Assembly: GCA_902782235.1 (NCBI GenBank)
Contig: CACZML010000001.1
Span: forward strand, 1 to 64,000
Length of the DNA: 64,000 nt
DNA from: Oscillospiraceae bacterium
Lineage (GTDB): Bacteria; Bacillota; Clostridia; Saccharofermentanales; Saccharofermentanaceae
Direction of reading: 5' to 3'
Of this stretch, positions 34,718-44,080 are shown piece after piece; position 1 is the stretch's first letter; every line of letters begins with the position of its first letter. The translations under genes were made by a program, and so were the position numbers. The notes beneath the pieces were generated by a model. It was not told the origin of the DNA. It worked only from the letters and a program-made list of their open reading frames with translations, and did no database searches.

Positions 34718-34755
34718 TTTAGATTCCTCCTGTAAGTTTTTGAGTTTGTAGCCTG

Positions 34756-34784
34756 ATTATACAAGCTATTTTGAACAATTGCAA
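34756..34784 (-). promoter_or_regulatory. Major prepilin promoter
   Basis: On the minus strand TTGCAA (34784-34779), a 17-base spacer, TATAAT (34761-34756), 38 bases before the ATG. It is one of the best promoter matches in the window. Confidence 0.78.
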
Positions 34785-34819
34785 CACTTTTTTCAAAATT
34801 TTTCAATTTTTTGTCACAA

Positions 34820-35821
34820 TTAGTTCTTTTTGGTGTCCTGAGCCTGATCCTGAGCCTTCGGAGCTGCGCCGAAGTTCAGCATCTTCTTCATATTTCTTTC
34901 ATTCTTTTCATAAGCCTGGTTAAACAGGTAGTTAGCCCAGTATGTAGCGAACGGCTTATGAGCCTTGTAATCGATGCTGACGTTCTCGCAGCCATACCAC
35001 AAGCTATTCTCGTTATCACAGATGTAACCGAATCCGATGAAGCCGTTACACTCGATAGCAGATGCTTCAGGTCCAGCCCACTTGGTGTAAGGTTCTGTGC
35101 TGTTATCAATAGAAAGTCTGTTTCTGAGGCTTGTGCCGTAGAAGCTGATCTCAGCATTGAGTTCGAGATAAGCATTTACCTGAATAACTTCTACAGAGTT
35201 AACCTTGATGCAGGACTTATTTGCAGCGTTGATCGTCTTAACTGCTTCGATGAACTGGTCGTAACCTTTTCTGGGAGCGAAATCAGGATTTCCCATCTGC
35301 TCCTTCATCTTCAAAGCTACGACAGCAGGATTCTCTTTTGCACCGGCTGTGAAGTCAGGTGTTCTGTTATATCCGGGAACTGTATAACCGTCAGTAGATA
35401 CGTATTTAACGTTGATCTTAAGACATACAAGTCCGTCAGGTGAATTTGTTCCGTCAGGATATGTAACAGTAGGCATACCTGTATCAATAGCTGTGATGTT
35501 TGTAAGGTAAGGACAGCCTGCATCTTCAAATGTCTTAAGGACATAGTGCTCAATAGTCTCAGACTCAAGCACGTCGATGAAGGATAACTCCAACTCCTTA
35601 TTAGCTTCTTCGAGAGCCTTGATCTCTGTCTCCATGCTTGCATTGTTAGCTCTGATCTGTTCGAGATGTGCTTTTCTCTGCTCGAGAGCTGCTAACTGCT
35701 TCTTATAATCTTCGTATTTATTATTAAGTGTTCTGATTCCGAAGAAATAACCAAGGACAACGATAATCAACAAAGTGATTACATACATGAAGCCCTTTTC
35801 TCTTGCTGTAAGATTATTCAT
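34820..35821 (-). CDS. pilO: PilO-like type IV pilus alignment protein
   Basis: 333 residues with one N-terminal membrane helix (about 11-28, FMYVITLLIIVVLGYFFGI), a coiled coil (about 33-75, many Glu, Lys and Ala), then an outer ferredoxin-like domain in the manner of PilO/GspM. PilO pairs with PilN on the outer face and links the PilM ring to the rest of the machine. Sequence conservation in this family is low; the call rests mainly on topology and on its place after pilN. It is longer than proteobacterial PilO (about 210), with extra C-terminal sequence ending in a charged, Gln-rich tail. Confidence 0.78.
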   Translation of the reverse strand: MNNLTAREKGFMYVITLLIIVVLGYFFGIRTLNNKYEDYKKQLAALEQRKAHLEQIRANNASMETEIKALEEANKELELSFIDVLESETIEHYVLKTFEDAGCPYLTNITAIDTGMPTVTYPDGTNSPDGLVCLKINVKYVSTDGYTVPGYNRTPDFTAGAKENPAVVALKMKEQMGNPDFAPRKGYDQFIEAVKTINAANKSCIKVNSVEVIQVNAYLELNAEISFYGTSLRNRLSIDNSTEPYTKWAGPEASAIECNGFIGFGYICDNENSLWYGCENVSIDYKAHKPFATYWANYLFNQAYEKNERNMKKMLNFGAAPKAQDQAQDTKKN

Positions 35822-35842
35822 TGACTGTTTCCTCCTTTCCGA

Positions 35843-36790
35843 TTAACCCTGAGCGGCAGGTGCTGCTGCCTGGCTGGTAACAGGTGCATAGTACAATTTA
35901 ACCTCAGCGTTCTTACGAGCGACATCAGTAAACTTGCCATTTGCAACTATCTCAGCAAAGCTTGCTTCGTCAACGATAACGTCATCAACGTAGATCTTTG
36001 TGAGCTTGTACTCAACACCGGCATAAGTGAAGTTGGAAACATCAATATCATAAGAATCGCCGGCCTTAACGCTCATGTTCTCAGCCATACCGAGAACCTT
36101 TGTAGAATCAGCGACATCCTCATAACGGATAATATTGATGTGCGCATTGCTTACCAACATTCCGGAAATAGAGAACTTATAGTATGTGTTCATTACATCA
36201 ACAGAAACTGTCTTTGTCTTAGCGTCATACTTCTCGCCTGAAGACTCTGCTTCAACACGCTCTGTCTGGATCTGAGGTCTTGCTGTGAATACGTTCTTCT
36301 GATTCAGCAGGTAGATCATTTCAACAGGACTGTAATAAACGAAGGTATAGCCCTCGATGTCGAGCTGTGAACTTGTGATCAGATAATGTGAGATATATGA
36401 ATCACTGGGAATGCACTTAGCAATTACATCAGGAAGATCTGTAGGTGCAGCATCGATCTCATCTACAGTCTTACGCATCTGTGTAAGAGCATAGTTGTAA
36501 TTTGACATTTCTGTGAGTCTCTCTGTCAATCTCGCATACTCTGCTTCAAGGGTTGCATAATCAGGACTTGCAAGGAGATTCTCCATATCTCTGATCTGAC
36601 CCTTAATAATAGTATTTCTAATAAAGAATGCGACAATAAATGCAAGTACTACAAATACTACCAGGACACCGGCAGCAACACCGTATCCGAGCATTCTTGC
36701 AGCCTTTGCAGCATTAGCCGTAAACTCGGCAAAGAAGTTCATATCCTTCTTTGCCAATAATTTTTTACTTACTCCGCTAGCCTTTGCCAT
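35843..36790 (-). CDS. pilN: PilN-like type IV pilus assembly protein
   Basis: 315 residues with a short cytoplasmic N-terminus (MAKASGVSKKLLAKKDMNFF, the part expected to dock onto PilM), one membrane helix (about 37-58), a coiled coil (about 63-110) and an outer domain. Position between pilM and pilO and this topology fit PilN; the usual INLL motif near the N-terminus is not clear. A proline/alanine/glutamine-rich tail ends the protein. Confidence 0.78.
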   Translation of the reverse strand: MAKASGVSKKLLAKKDMNFFAEFTANAAKAARMLGYGVAAGVLVVFVVLAFIVAFFIRNTIIKGQIRDMENLLASPDYATLEAEYARLTERLTEMSNYNYALTQMRKTVDEIDAAPTDLPDVIAKCIPSDSYISHYLITSSQLDIEGYTFVYYSPVEMIYLLNQKNVFTARPQIQTERVEAESSGEKYDAKTKTVSVDVMNTYYKFSISGMLVSNAHINIIRYEDVADSTKVLGMAENMSVKAGDSYDIDVSNFTYAGVEYKLTKIYVDDVIVDEASFAEIVANGKFTDVARKNAEVKLYYAPVTSQAAAPAAQG

Positions 36791-36805
36791 AACGTGTACC
36801 CCTCC

Positions 36806-37918
36806 TTAATCGTGACGAATCAAAGCGCCACAACAATTTACGAACTGACCGAGTACAAAATCCTTAGGACCGTTAACAGTGCTAAGAGCCTTGAGAATCT
36901 CGACCTGCGTTCCAAGCTGACGCGCAAGTTCTTTGTCTATCTTCTTGTAGCCTGCACCTGAACCATAGAGGAAGCAAGTGCTGATAGCATCAATATGATA
37001 CTTAGCGATTGAGAACTGAGCGGTACGGGATACTGCATCAACAAGGCTCTTGAAGTATGCGTTAACAGCACTCTGAAGAGCAGGTGTCTCTGCTACTGTC
37101 TCGTTCCAAACATCGATATCCTCGATCGGTACGCTGGATTCAGCTTCCGATGTCGTGATATTAAGTCTTCTAGCCAAAGAGGACTGCTGGCTTCCGCTCT
37201 GGAGCTTCTTTACGGAATCAGCAACCTGTCTGATGTTGCCGTGACCGAACTGAAGTCTTCTGGAAAGAACCGGGAAACCCTTATCAAGAACAGTAACTGT
37301 TGTTGTCTTGCTGGAGAGCTCGATCAAAAGGATCGTAGCCTGCTTGATGTTAACGTTACCGTTGATGATTCCCTGCTCGAAAAGCTTTCTTACTGCGTTA
37401 GGGTTAACGTCAAGGGATACAGGTGTGAGGTCCATGTTCTTAAGGAATTCACGGTAATCCTTGATAACGTCTGTAGGAATAGCTGTTGCTCTGACCTGGA
37501 TCTTATCAGCGTTTGTCTCAGCATCCTTTGTTGTGCCGTAAACGAGATAATCGATAGACATATCTCTGTTGGAGCCCTGACCGAGGATCTCGTACTTAAC
37601 CATGTCCTTGAGCTGCTCTTCCTTAACTACAGGAAGTTCAAGGTCTCTGCTGTGTACGAAAGCACCTTCAGTTGTGAGGATGCAGCTCTTCATTCTGATG
37701 TCGAGTCTTGCAAGAGCGTGCTTAAGTGCCATTACGATTCCGAAAGAATCTGCAACTGCACCATCGTTGATAGCGTCACCTTCGAGAGGTACAACGCCCA
37801 TTTTATCAATTGTAATAGTTCCTGACTTGGGATTGTAATTTCCCACAGCGACTTTGAGATCTGAGCTGGAGCAATCGATTACCAGTTCATTTGATCCTCT
37901 TCCTAATGAAAAATCCAT
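36806..37918 (-). CDS. pilM: PilM-like actin-fold pilus assembly ATPase
   Basis: 370-residue cytoplasmic protein of the FtsA/PilM actin-like family. The N-terminal ELVIDCSSSDLKVAVGNYN phosphate-1 strand pair, the middle QATILLIELSSKTTTVTVLDKG (phosphate 2) and ISTCFLYGSGAGYKKIDKELA (adenosine motif) are visible. PilM forms a ring under the membrane and binds the PilN N-terminus. It begins 31 bases after pilC and leads into pilN. Confidence 0.87.
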   Translation of the reverse strand: MDFSLGRGSNELVIDCSSSDLKVAVGNYNPKSGTITIDKMGVVPLEGDAINDGAVADSFGIVMALKHALARLDIRMKSCILTTEGAFVHSRDLELPVVKEEQLKDMVKYEILGQGSNRDMSIDYLVYGTTKDAETNADKIQVRATAIPTDVIKDYREFLKNMDLTPVSLDVNPNAVRKLFEQGIINGNVNIKQATILLIELSSKTTTVTVLDKGFPVLSRRLQFGHGNIRQVADSVKKLQSGSQQSSLARRLNITTSEAESSVPIEDIDVWNETVAETPALQSAVNAYFKSLVDAVSRTAQFSIAKYHIDAISTCFLYGSGAGYKKIDKELARQLGTQVEILKALSTVNGPKDFVLGQFVNCCGALIRHD

Positions 37919-37948
37919 TTATTTTCTCCTTTCAAAACCTTGCGGGAA

Positions 37949-39157
37949 TTAGATAATCCACTGAGCCATTGTGAAGATAGGCATTGCGATACCGCCTACA
38001 ACTACACCGACGATGATAGCCATGATGATGATCATGATAGGCTCCAAAGCGGAAACCATCTTTGCTGTAGCTGCGTCTGCCTCGTCTTCAAAGTAGTCAG
38101 CAGCCTTCTGCAAAATCGTATCCAAAGTACCTGATTCCTCACCGATAGAAACCATTGCGTAGATCATCGGAGGGAACTCAGTGATATCTCTGATGGATCT
38201 TGAGAGGGATGTACCCTTTCTGATCTCGATACGAGCCTGAGCAAGCTTCTTCTGAAGTATAACGTTGTCGAGGGACTTCTCTGTGATCTCAACTGCCTGG
38301 AGTACTGAGATACCTGACTTAAGAAGCGTGGATACTGTTCTGGTAAATCTGGCTGAAGCATTCATTCTTGTTGCTTTACCGACTACAGGCATCTTGAGCA
38401 TGATCTTGGACCATGTCTCGGAACCCTTCTCAGAGTTCTTCCAGAGTGTGAAGCCGTAAATTGCAAGACCGACAACTGCTATATAAATGTACCAGAAATG
38501 CGTAAGTGAACTGGAAATGTTAAGCAAAGCCTTTGTCAGTTTCGGCAATTCACCGCCGAGGTCCTTGATCGTATCACCGATCTTAGGGACAAGGAATGTT
38601 AACAAACCGATTGATACTGCTGCAGTAAGACCAGCAAGGATCTTAGGATATACCATCGCAGAAGAGATCTTGTTCTTGAGCTTAGCTTCCTTAGCGAAGT
38701 GCTCAGCAAGTCTTTCCATAACCTCGTCGAGACGTCCGGATTCTTCTCCTGCTGCGATCATACTGATCATGATGTTCGGGATAACGCCCCTCTGTTCCTT
38801 GAAGGCTTCAGAAAGGGAACGACCGCTCTGAACTGATTCGTAGATCTCACCGACACACTTCTTAGCCTTCTTGGATTCAAGCTGCTGATAAAGCATATCG
38901 AGTGATCTTACTACGGTAATACCTGCAGACAAAAGTGAAGCAAGCTGTCTGGAGATGATAACAAGATCCTGGGTCTTAAGCTTAGGGCTTCCGACCTCCA
39001 TGTTCATAATGCCCTTACCCTTGTCTAAGGATAAGCTGGCAATATATTTGCCATCGGATTTAAGCTTTCTGGATGCTTCTCCAATAGAAGTAGCTTCGAC
39101 TATGCCTTCAGACATTTTACCGTTTGAATCGATAACTTGATATCTGAAATTAGCCAT
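37949..39157 (-). CDS. pilC: Type IV pilus inner-membrane platform protein PilC
   Basis: 402 residues with the duplicated T2SS-F domain layout: SRQLASLLSAGITVVRSLDML in the first copy and TRTVSTLLKSGISVLQAVEI in the second, each followed by GTSLSRS/GRSLSEA and the IGEESG-type motif (SMIAAGEESGRLDEV, MVSIGEESGTLDTI). Three membrane helices. An N-terminal domain (FRYQVIDSNGKMSEGIVEA) precedes the repeats. PilC anchors the motor ATPases PilB and PilT. Full length. Confidence 0.95.
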   Translation of the reverse strand: MANFRYQVIDSNGKMSEGIVEATSIGEASRKLKSDGKYIASLSLDKGKGIMNMEVGSPKLKTQDLVIISRQLASLLSAGITVVRSLDMLYQQLESKKAKKCVGEIYESVQSGRSLSEAFKEQRGVIPNIMISMIAAGEESGRLDEVMERLAEHFAKEAKLKNKISSAMVYPKILAGLTAAVSIGLLTFLVPKIGDTIKDLGGELPKLTKALLNISSSLTHFWYIYIAVVGLAIYGFTLWKNSEKGSETWSKIMLKMPVVGKATRMNASARFTRTVSTLLKSGISVLQAVEITEKSLDNVILQKKLAQARIEIRKGTSLSRSIRDITEFPPMIYAMVSIGEESGTLDTILQKAADYFEDEADAATAKMVSALEPIMIIIMAIIVGVVVGGIAMPIFTMAQWII

Positions 39158-39202
39158 CTAATATAACCCTCCTCTTATCAGAATTCTTTTTTAGCGCCTT
39201 TA

Positions 39203-40315
39203 TCAGGCAAACTCGAGATCACCGAACAACGGGCTGTTCGTCTGACCTGCGTTATTGATGAAACGCTTAAGATCTTCAGGGATTCTGCATCTCTGGAGAG
39301 CAGTATCTCTTGTGATCATATTACGCTTAACAAGCTCTGCAAGATAGAAATCGAGAGGGCACATACCCTGCTGAAGGCTCGTAGCGATCGTGGAGTCGAT
39401 CTGATATGTCTTACCTTCACGGATATTATTCTTAATAGCATCGTTGGAGATCATGATCTCGAAAGCAGCACATCTGCCTCCGCCGATTCTCTGTACGAGT
39501 GTCTGACAGATAACGGCAACAAGACATGTAGCGAGCTGAACTCTGATCTGATCCTGCTGATGCGGCGGGTAAACGTCGATGATACGGTTAACTGTATCAG
39601 CAGCTGAAGACGTATGGAGTGTTGAAAGAACGAGGTGTCCTGTCTCGGCTGCGGTAATAGCAGTGGAAATTGTATCGAGGTCACGCATTTCTCCTACGAG
39701 GATGATATCCGGATCCTCACGGAGAGCAGCTCTAAGAGCGTTAGCGAATGAAAGTGTATCCTCGTGAATTTCTCTCTGGTTGATCATAGCTTCTCCGTGC
39801 ATATGGAGATACTCGATAGGTTCCTCAAGAGTCAAGATGTGGCACTTCTTGCTCATGTTAACGTGACCGATCATTGCAGCCAGTGTTGTGGACTTACCGG
39901 AACCCGTAGGACCGGTAACGAGGATGAGTCCTCTAGGTCTCATAACCAATTCCTTGAAGATGTTAGGAAGACCCAACTGCTCACATGTAGGAATCTCATT
40001 TGTAATAGTTCTTGCAGCAAGAGCATATGTACCACGCTGCTTGAACACGTTACATCTGAAACGGCTGAAGTTCTCAACAATGTACGAGAAGTCGATCTCA
40101 CCTCTCTCGTTCAGATACTGCTGTCTTGATTTGTCGATCATTGACTTGCAAAGATACTCAGTATCTGCAGCTGTAAGCGGCTGATTACCTAACGGCATCA
40201 ACATACCGTCAACACGAATCATAGGCGGCAATCCTACCGTAATATGGGTATCGGATGCTCCCATCTTTACCGATTCAGCCAAAATCGATTCGATCGATAA
40301 ACTAAATCCTTCCAC
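39203..40315 (-). CDS. pilT: Type IV pilus retraction ATPase PilT
   Basis: 370-residue hexameric ATPase powering pilus disassembly and twitching. Walker A GPTGSGKST at residues 135-143, Walker B-region ILVGEMRDLDTISTAITAAE, and the His box HLVLSTLHTSSAADTVNRIIDVYP. It has the PilT-type start (an N2 domain beginning ILAESVKMGASDTHI) and lacks the tetracysteine motif of PilB. Its presence means the pilus is probably retractable. It is the second gene of the pilus operon. Confidence 0.95.
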   Translation of the reverse strand: MEGFSLSIESILAESVKMGASDTHITVGLPPMIRVDGMLMPLGNQPLTAADTEYLCKSMIDKSRQQYLNERGEIDFSYIVENFSRFRCNVFKQRGTYALAARTITNEIPTCEQLGLPNIFKELVMRPRGLILVTGPTGSGKSTTLAAMIGHVNMSKKCHILTLEEPIEYLHMHGEAMINQREIHEDTLSFANALRAALREDPDIILVGEMRDLDTISTAITAAETGHLVLSTLHTSSAADTVNRIIDVYPPHQQDQIRVQLATCLVAVICQTLVQRIGGGRCAAFEIMISNDAIKNNIREGKTYQIDSTIATSLQQGMCPLDFYLAELVKRNMITRDTALQRCRIPEDLKRFINNAGQTNSPLFGDLEFA

Positions 40316-40332
40316 GTTAAAAAACCTCCTTA

Positions 40333-41997
40333 TCAGTCAATCGTGTAAGCAACTCTGTTGAGCTCGCTGACCGTCGTAATACCTTCAAGTACGAGGTCTC
40401 TTGCGGAATCCTGAAGCATCTGTGTGCCTTCAGTGACAGCGAGTGCGCGCATCTCATCTTCGCTTGCTCTCTTCTCAAGCAAAGCCTTCATCTTCATTGT
40501 AATGATTACGATCTCATGGATAGCAATACGTCCCTTGTATCCCTTTTCATTACATTCTGTACAACCCTTACCACGATAGAGCTTCTGGCCCGGATCGAGT
40601 CTTAAGTACTCTCTGTCGTAAGCTTCAGGTTCATAAGATTCTCTGCAGTTAGTGCAGATACGGCGAACAAGACGCTGGGATACAACGCCAACCAGGGCTG
40701 AAGATACCATGTAAGGCTCCAGACCCATGTCGATAAGACGGTTGATGGAAGATACAGCATCGTTCGTGTGGATAGTACTGAATACAAGGTGTCCGGTGAT
40801 AGCAGCTCTCATAGCGATCTCAGCAGTCTCACCGTCACGGATCTCACCGACGAGGATGATATCAGGGTCCTGACGCAAGATGGATCTGAGGCCGCTCGCG
40901 AATGTCATTCCGGCCTTAGCGTTAACCTGGACCTGGTTCAATCCGGGGATCCTGATTTCTACAGGGTCCTCAACTGTGATGATATTAACTTCGTCTGTAT
41001 TCTTCTCTGAAAGGAGTGTGTAAAGGGTTGTTGTCTTACCTGAACCTGTAGGGCCTGAGATAAGGACGATACCCTGAGGGATCTTGATCATCTTGTCGAT
41101 CATCTCATTGTTACGATCGCTGATACCAAGATACTTTCTGTTCAAGTTAGCGTCATTCTTAGCAAGGATACGGATAACGGTCTTCTCACCGGTAACGCAG
41201 GGAAGAATGGATACACGCATGTCCACGTCCTCACCATTGATAACTGTCGTGATACGGCCGTCCTGAGGAATACGCTTCTCGGCGATGTTCATACCGCCAA
41301 GGATCTTGATTCTTGTTGTGATGGCGTCTTTTGCGGAAATAGGGTTGCTCATAACTTCCTGCATGACACCGTCGATTCTGATACGGACTCTTACTCGGTC
41401 TTCGAGAGGTTCGATATGAATATCGGATGAGCCTGAACGGATAGCATATTCGATCATTGAGTTAACGAGCTTAACAACCGGGGCGCTGTTAACTGCTTCT
41501 GAAAGTTCGTTGTCATCATCAAGGCTGTCATTTGCAAGGCTCGTACCGAGCTCTTCTGCAGCCTTGTTGGCGTTCTCTCTTCCGTAATGTACTTTAATAG
41601 CATCAATAATAGAAGTATGTGTTGCAAGCATCAGGGATATCTGGTATCCGGTCTGGAACTGCAACTCGTCTTCAATGGTAATGTTCATCGGGTCATCGAT
41701 AGCAACTACAAGGGTGTCACCATCGAAACCAATCGGGAAAACAACGTTCTCTTCACAGAATTTCTGTGTTAAAAGAGCTGTTGCCTTGGGGTCAACATCA
41801 ATACCTGACAGATCGATAATCGGATAATTATACTGGCTGGAAACCGCCCTCAAAATGTCGAATTCCGACATCAAACCGCTCTCAACGATAACTTCACCAA
41901 GACGTTTGCCGGTTTCCTTCTGAATACTAAGTACTTCTGCAAGTTCGGTAGCATTTAAGAATCCGCTCTCGACCAGAATATCACCTAATCTCTTCAT
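40333..41997 (-). CDS. pilB: Type IV pilus extension ATPase PilB
   Basis: 554-residue GspE/PilB ATPase powering pilus assembly. N-terminal MshEN-type domain (LGDILVESGFLNATELAEVL), Walker A ISGPTGSGKTTTLYTLL, ILVGEIRDGETAEIAMRAAITG, HLVFSTIHTNDAVSSINRL, and the zinc tetracysteine CTNCRESYEP...CTECNEKGYKGR. MshEN domains in some homologues bind cyclic di-GMP; whether this copy does is unknown. First gene of the operon with GGGAGGG upstream of the ATG. Confidence 0.95.
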   Translation of the reverse strand: MKRLGDILVESGFLNATELAEVLSIQKETGKRLGEVIVESGLMSEFDILRAVSSQYNYPIIDLSGIDVDPKATALLTQKFCEENVVFPIGFDGDTLVVAIDDPMNITIEDELQFQTGYQISLMLATHTSIIDAIKVHYGRENANKAAEELGTSLANDSLDDDNELSEAVNSAPVVKLVNSMIEYAIRSGSSDIHIEPLEDRVRVRIRIDGVMQEVMSNPISAKDAITTRIKILGGMNIAEKRIPQDGRITTVINGEDVDMRVSILPCVTGEKTVIRILAKNDANLNRKYLGISDRNNEMIDKMIKIPQGIVLISGPTGSGKTTTLYTLLSEKNTDEVNIITVEDPVEIRIPGLNQVQVNAKAGMTFASGLRSILRQDPDIILVGEIRDGETAEIAMRAAITGHLVFSTIHTNDAVSSINRLIDMGLEPYMVSSALVGVVSQRLVRRICTNCRESYEPEAYDREYLRLDPGQKLYRGKGCTECNEKGYKGRIAIHEIVIITMKMKALLEKRASEDEMRALAVTEGTQMLQDSARDLVLEGITTVSELNRVAYTID

Positions 41998-42086
41998 CGA
42001 ACCCTCCCGATAATTCTAAAAGAATATATACTCAAGTAATGCACACAAAACAAACAGGCGCACTTCGCCCAAGCATAGATGTTAGA

Positions 42087-42115
42087 ACTATACAACAGAA
42101 TTGAGTAAATAACAA
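42087..42115 (-). promoter_or_regulatory. Pilus operon promoter
   Basis: On the minus strand TTGTTA (42115-42110), a 17-base spacer, TATAGT (42092-42087), 89 bases before the pilB ATG, giving a leader of about 80 bases. Confidence 0.6.
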
Positions 42116-42197
42116 GTTTAAAAGACAAACTGCACAAAAAATATATTTGACAATCTTATGTCGGAGGAATGACAGCCCCTAACTTTTCATTTGCTGT

Positions 42198-42226
42198 TTG
42201 GTATCTCCATAAAAAGATTGTATAAT
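42198..42226 (+). promoter_or_regulatory. yebC operon promoter
   Basis: TTGGTA (42198-42203), a 17-base spacer, TATAAT (42221-42226), 40 bases before the yebC ATG. It is divergent from the pilus promoter. Confidence 0.65.
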
Positions 42227-42266
42227 ATTTGATTATATTAATAAGATTACATTTGGAGGAATGTTA

Positions 42267-42992
42267 ATGTCAGGTCATTCTAAGTGGAGCAACATCAGAA
42301 GAAAAAAAGAGGCATCAGATGCAGCTAAGGGAGCTGTATTCACAAAGATTGCCAAAGAGATAGCTGTAGCAGTTAAGGCCGGAGGTCCTGACCCTGATGG
42401 CAATTCAAGACTTAAAGTAGTAGTGGCAAAAGCAAAGGCTGCCAATATGCCTAATGACAATATCAACCGCGCCATTAAGAAGGCTGCAGAAGCCGGTGAA
42501 GGTGACGATTATGAAGAGATCACATATGAAGGTTATGGTCCTGCAGGCGTTGCCATCATGGTCAAGACTCTGACCAACAACCGCAACCGTACGGCAGCAG
42601 ATCTCAGACACATCTTTGATAAGAACGGCGGCAACTTGGGTGTTGACGGTTCCGTTTCCTTCCTCTTCAACGAGAAGGGTACCATCCTTATTTCCAAGGA
42701 AGATTATGAAGATGAGGATCAGGTCATGGGCGATGCGTTGGACTGCGGCGCAGCTGATTTTGATTCAGATGACGAATACTATATCATCTCTACTTCCCCT
42801 TCTGATTATTATTCAGTCCGCGAGGCTCTCGAAGCTAAGAACTATGTGATCGCTGACTCAACTCTCGGCCCTGTTGCCATGACTACCGCTGAGGTTACAG
42901 ATCCCGATGCGATTGCCCAGCTCGAGAAGATGCTCGACATGATGGATGAGAACGAGGATATCCAGGAAGTCTTCCATAACTGGAACGGTTAA
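42267..42992 (+). CDS. yebC: YebC/PmpR/TACO1-family protein
   Basis: 241 residues beginning MSGHSKWSNIRRKKEASDAAKGAVFTK, the invariant family start. Of two in-frame ATGs (42261, 42267) the second is chosen, because it gives 6 bases from GGAGGA and the canonical N-terminus. YebC-family proteins are called transcription regulators, and more recent work ties them to translation of proline-rich stretches on the ribosome; both views come from other species. It heads an operon with three accessory genes. Confidence 0.93.
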   Translation: MSGHSKWSNIRRKKEASDAAKGAVFTKIAKEIAVAVKAGGPDPDGNSRLKVVVAKAKAANMPNDNINRAIKKAAEAGEGDDYEEITYEGYGPAGVAIMVKTLTNNRNRTAADLRHIFDKNGGNLGVDGSVSFLFNEKGTILISKEDYEDEDQVMGDALDCGAADFDSDDEYYIISTSPSDYYSVREALEAKNYVIADSTLGPVAMTTAEVTDPDAIAQLEKMLDMMDENEDIQEVFHNWNG

Positions 42993-43003
42993 GGACACTA
43001 GAA

Positions 43004-44080
43004 TTGGACAACCATGACGAATTAAAACAAGAGCAGATCCAGACACAGAGCGCTCCGGCAGCGCGAAAGACTTTGTTGTCTGAATTTCGTGGAACTCTTA
43101 AACGATTCGACAGGTCTAATCCGTCAAACCAGAATACCTATTCAGACCCTGCCCAAAGCTTCGAACGTAATGCGGAGCTTATACTTTCGAGCGAACAGTT
43201 GACCCGCGAAGTGTTATCAAACATCGCGGTCATTGCTTTCGTCGGTGCTTCAGGAACCGGTAAAAGTACCAGGGCTATCAAGGTAGCCAGAGATAATAAC
43301 ATCTATTACATAATTGACGACGGTCTTCTCATTAACGGAAGTCGTATCGTTGCCGGCACTTCTGCCAAGAAGGCTCCGACCAAGATGGAGTCCGTAAGGC
43401 AGGCGATCTTTGTCGATCCCACAAGATCCGCAATGATGCGCCGTGCATTGATCGAATCCATGCCCAGAGCTCTTATGATCCTGGGCACATCAGATTCCAT
43501 GCTCAGCAAGATCTGCGAAAACCTCTGGCTCAACCAGCCATCGATGCTCATCAGGATCGAAGACGTTTCCACCGAGGAAGAAAGACGTCTGGCACGTACA
43601 ACCAGAGTAACCGAAGGTATGCATACGATCCCTGTTCCGAGCATGGAGATCAAGCACGAGTTCTCCGGATATTTCTCGGATCCTTTCAGCAAACTGAGAC
43701 AGAGATTTGACCGTGAGCGTGGTGTTACTCCCCTGGCTCCTGATTCAGACAGGACCGTAGTAAGACCCACCTTCTCTTCACTGGGCTCTTATTCTATTTC
43801 GGATGAAGCTATCCTCGATCTGATAAAGATCGTTTTAAGAGACGTTCCCGGTTTTGCGGAAGTTACTTCATTTAAAACTGAGAAACAGACTTTCGGCGTT
43901 ATGATCAGCCTTGATCTGGCGCTTTACTACGGCTACGATGCCCAAAAAGTTCTGGAGACAGCACAGCAGAAGGTTGGAAACGCTGTCGAGGAATTCACTT
44001 CTATAACTATGAATGGTGTAAATGTCAGGGCGAACCGTCTCATGCATTTACCTAAACCATTAACACCGGAGGATAATTAA
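43004..44080 (+). CDS. P-loop NTPase fused to an Asp23/Gls24-like domain
   Basis: 358 residues. After about 65 residues of charged N-terminus comes a Walker A motif in IAFVGASGTGKSTRAIKVAR (81-89); the region to about 250 looks like a small P-loop NTPase with a DVSTEEERRLARTTRVTEG stretch. Residues about 264-345 (SISDEAILDLIKIVLRDVPG ... GVNVRANRL) resemble the Asp23/Gls24 alkaline-shock domain. The start is TTG at 43004 with AAGGA 8 bases upstream; no other start gives the N-terminus. It lies 11 bases after yebC and its stop overlaps the next ATG by one base. Function unknown; domain calls are by pattern. Confidence 0.78.
   Translation: MDNHDELKQEQIQTQSAPAARKTLLSEFRGTLKRFDRSNPSNQNTYSDPAQSFERNAELILSSEQLTREVLSNIAVIAFVGASGTGKSTRAIKVARDNNIYYIIDDGLLINGSRIVAGTSAKKAPTKMESVRQAIFVDPTRSAMMRRALIESMPRALMILGTSDSMLSKICENLWLNQPSMLIRIEDVSTEEERRLARTTRVTEGMHTIPVPSMEIKHEFSGYFSDPFSKLRQRFDRERGVTPLAPDSDRTVVRPTFSSLGSYSISDEAILDLIKIVLRDVPGFAEVTSFKTEKQTFGVMISLDLALYYGYDAQKVLETAQQKVGNAVEEFTSITMNGVNVRANRLMHLPKPLTPEDN

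Noticed and set aside
42169-42225. 18-codon open frame ahead of yebC (starts MTAPNFSF)
   Set aside because: Its purine-rich site touches the ATG with no spacing, and it overlaps the yebC promoter; a real leader peptide would need to start after the -10 box.
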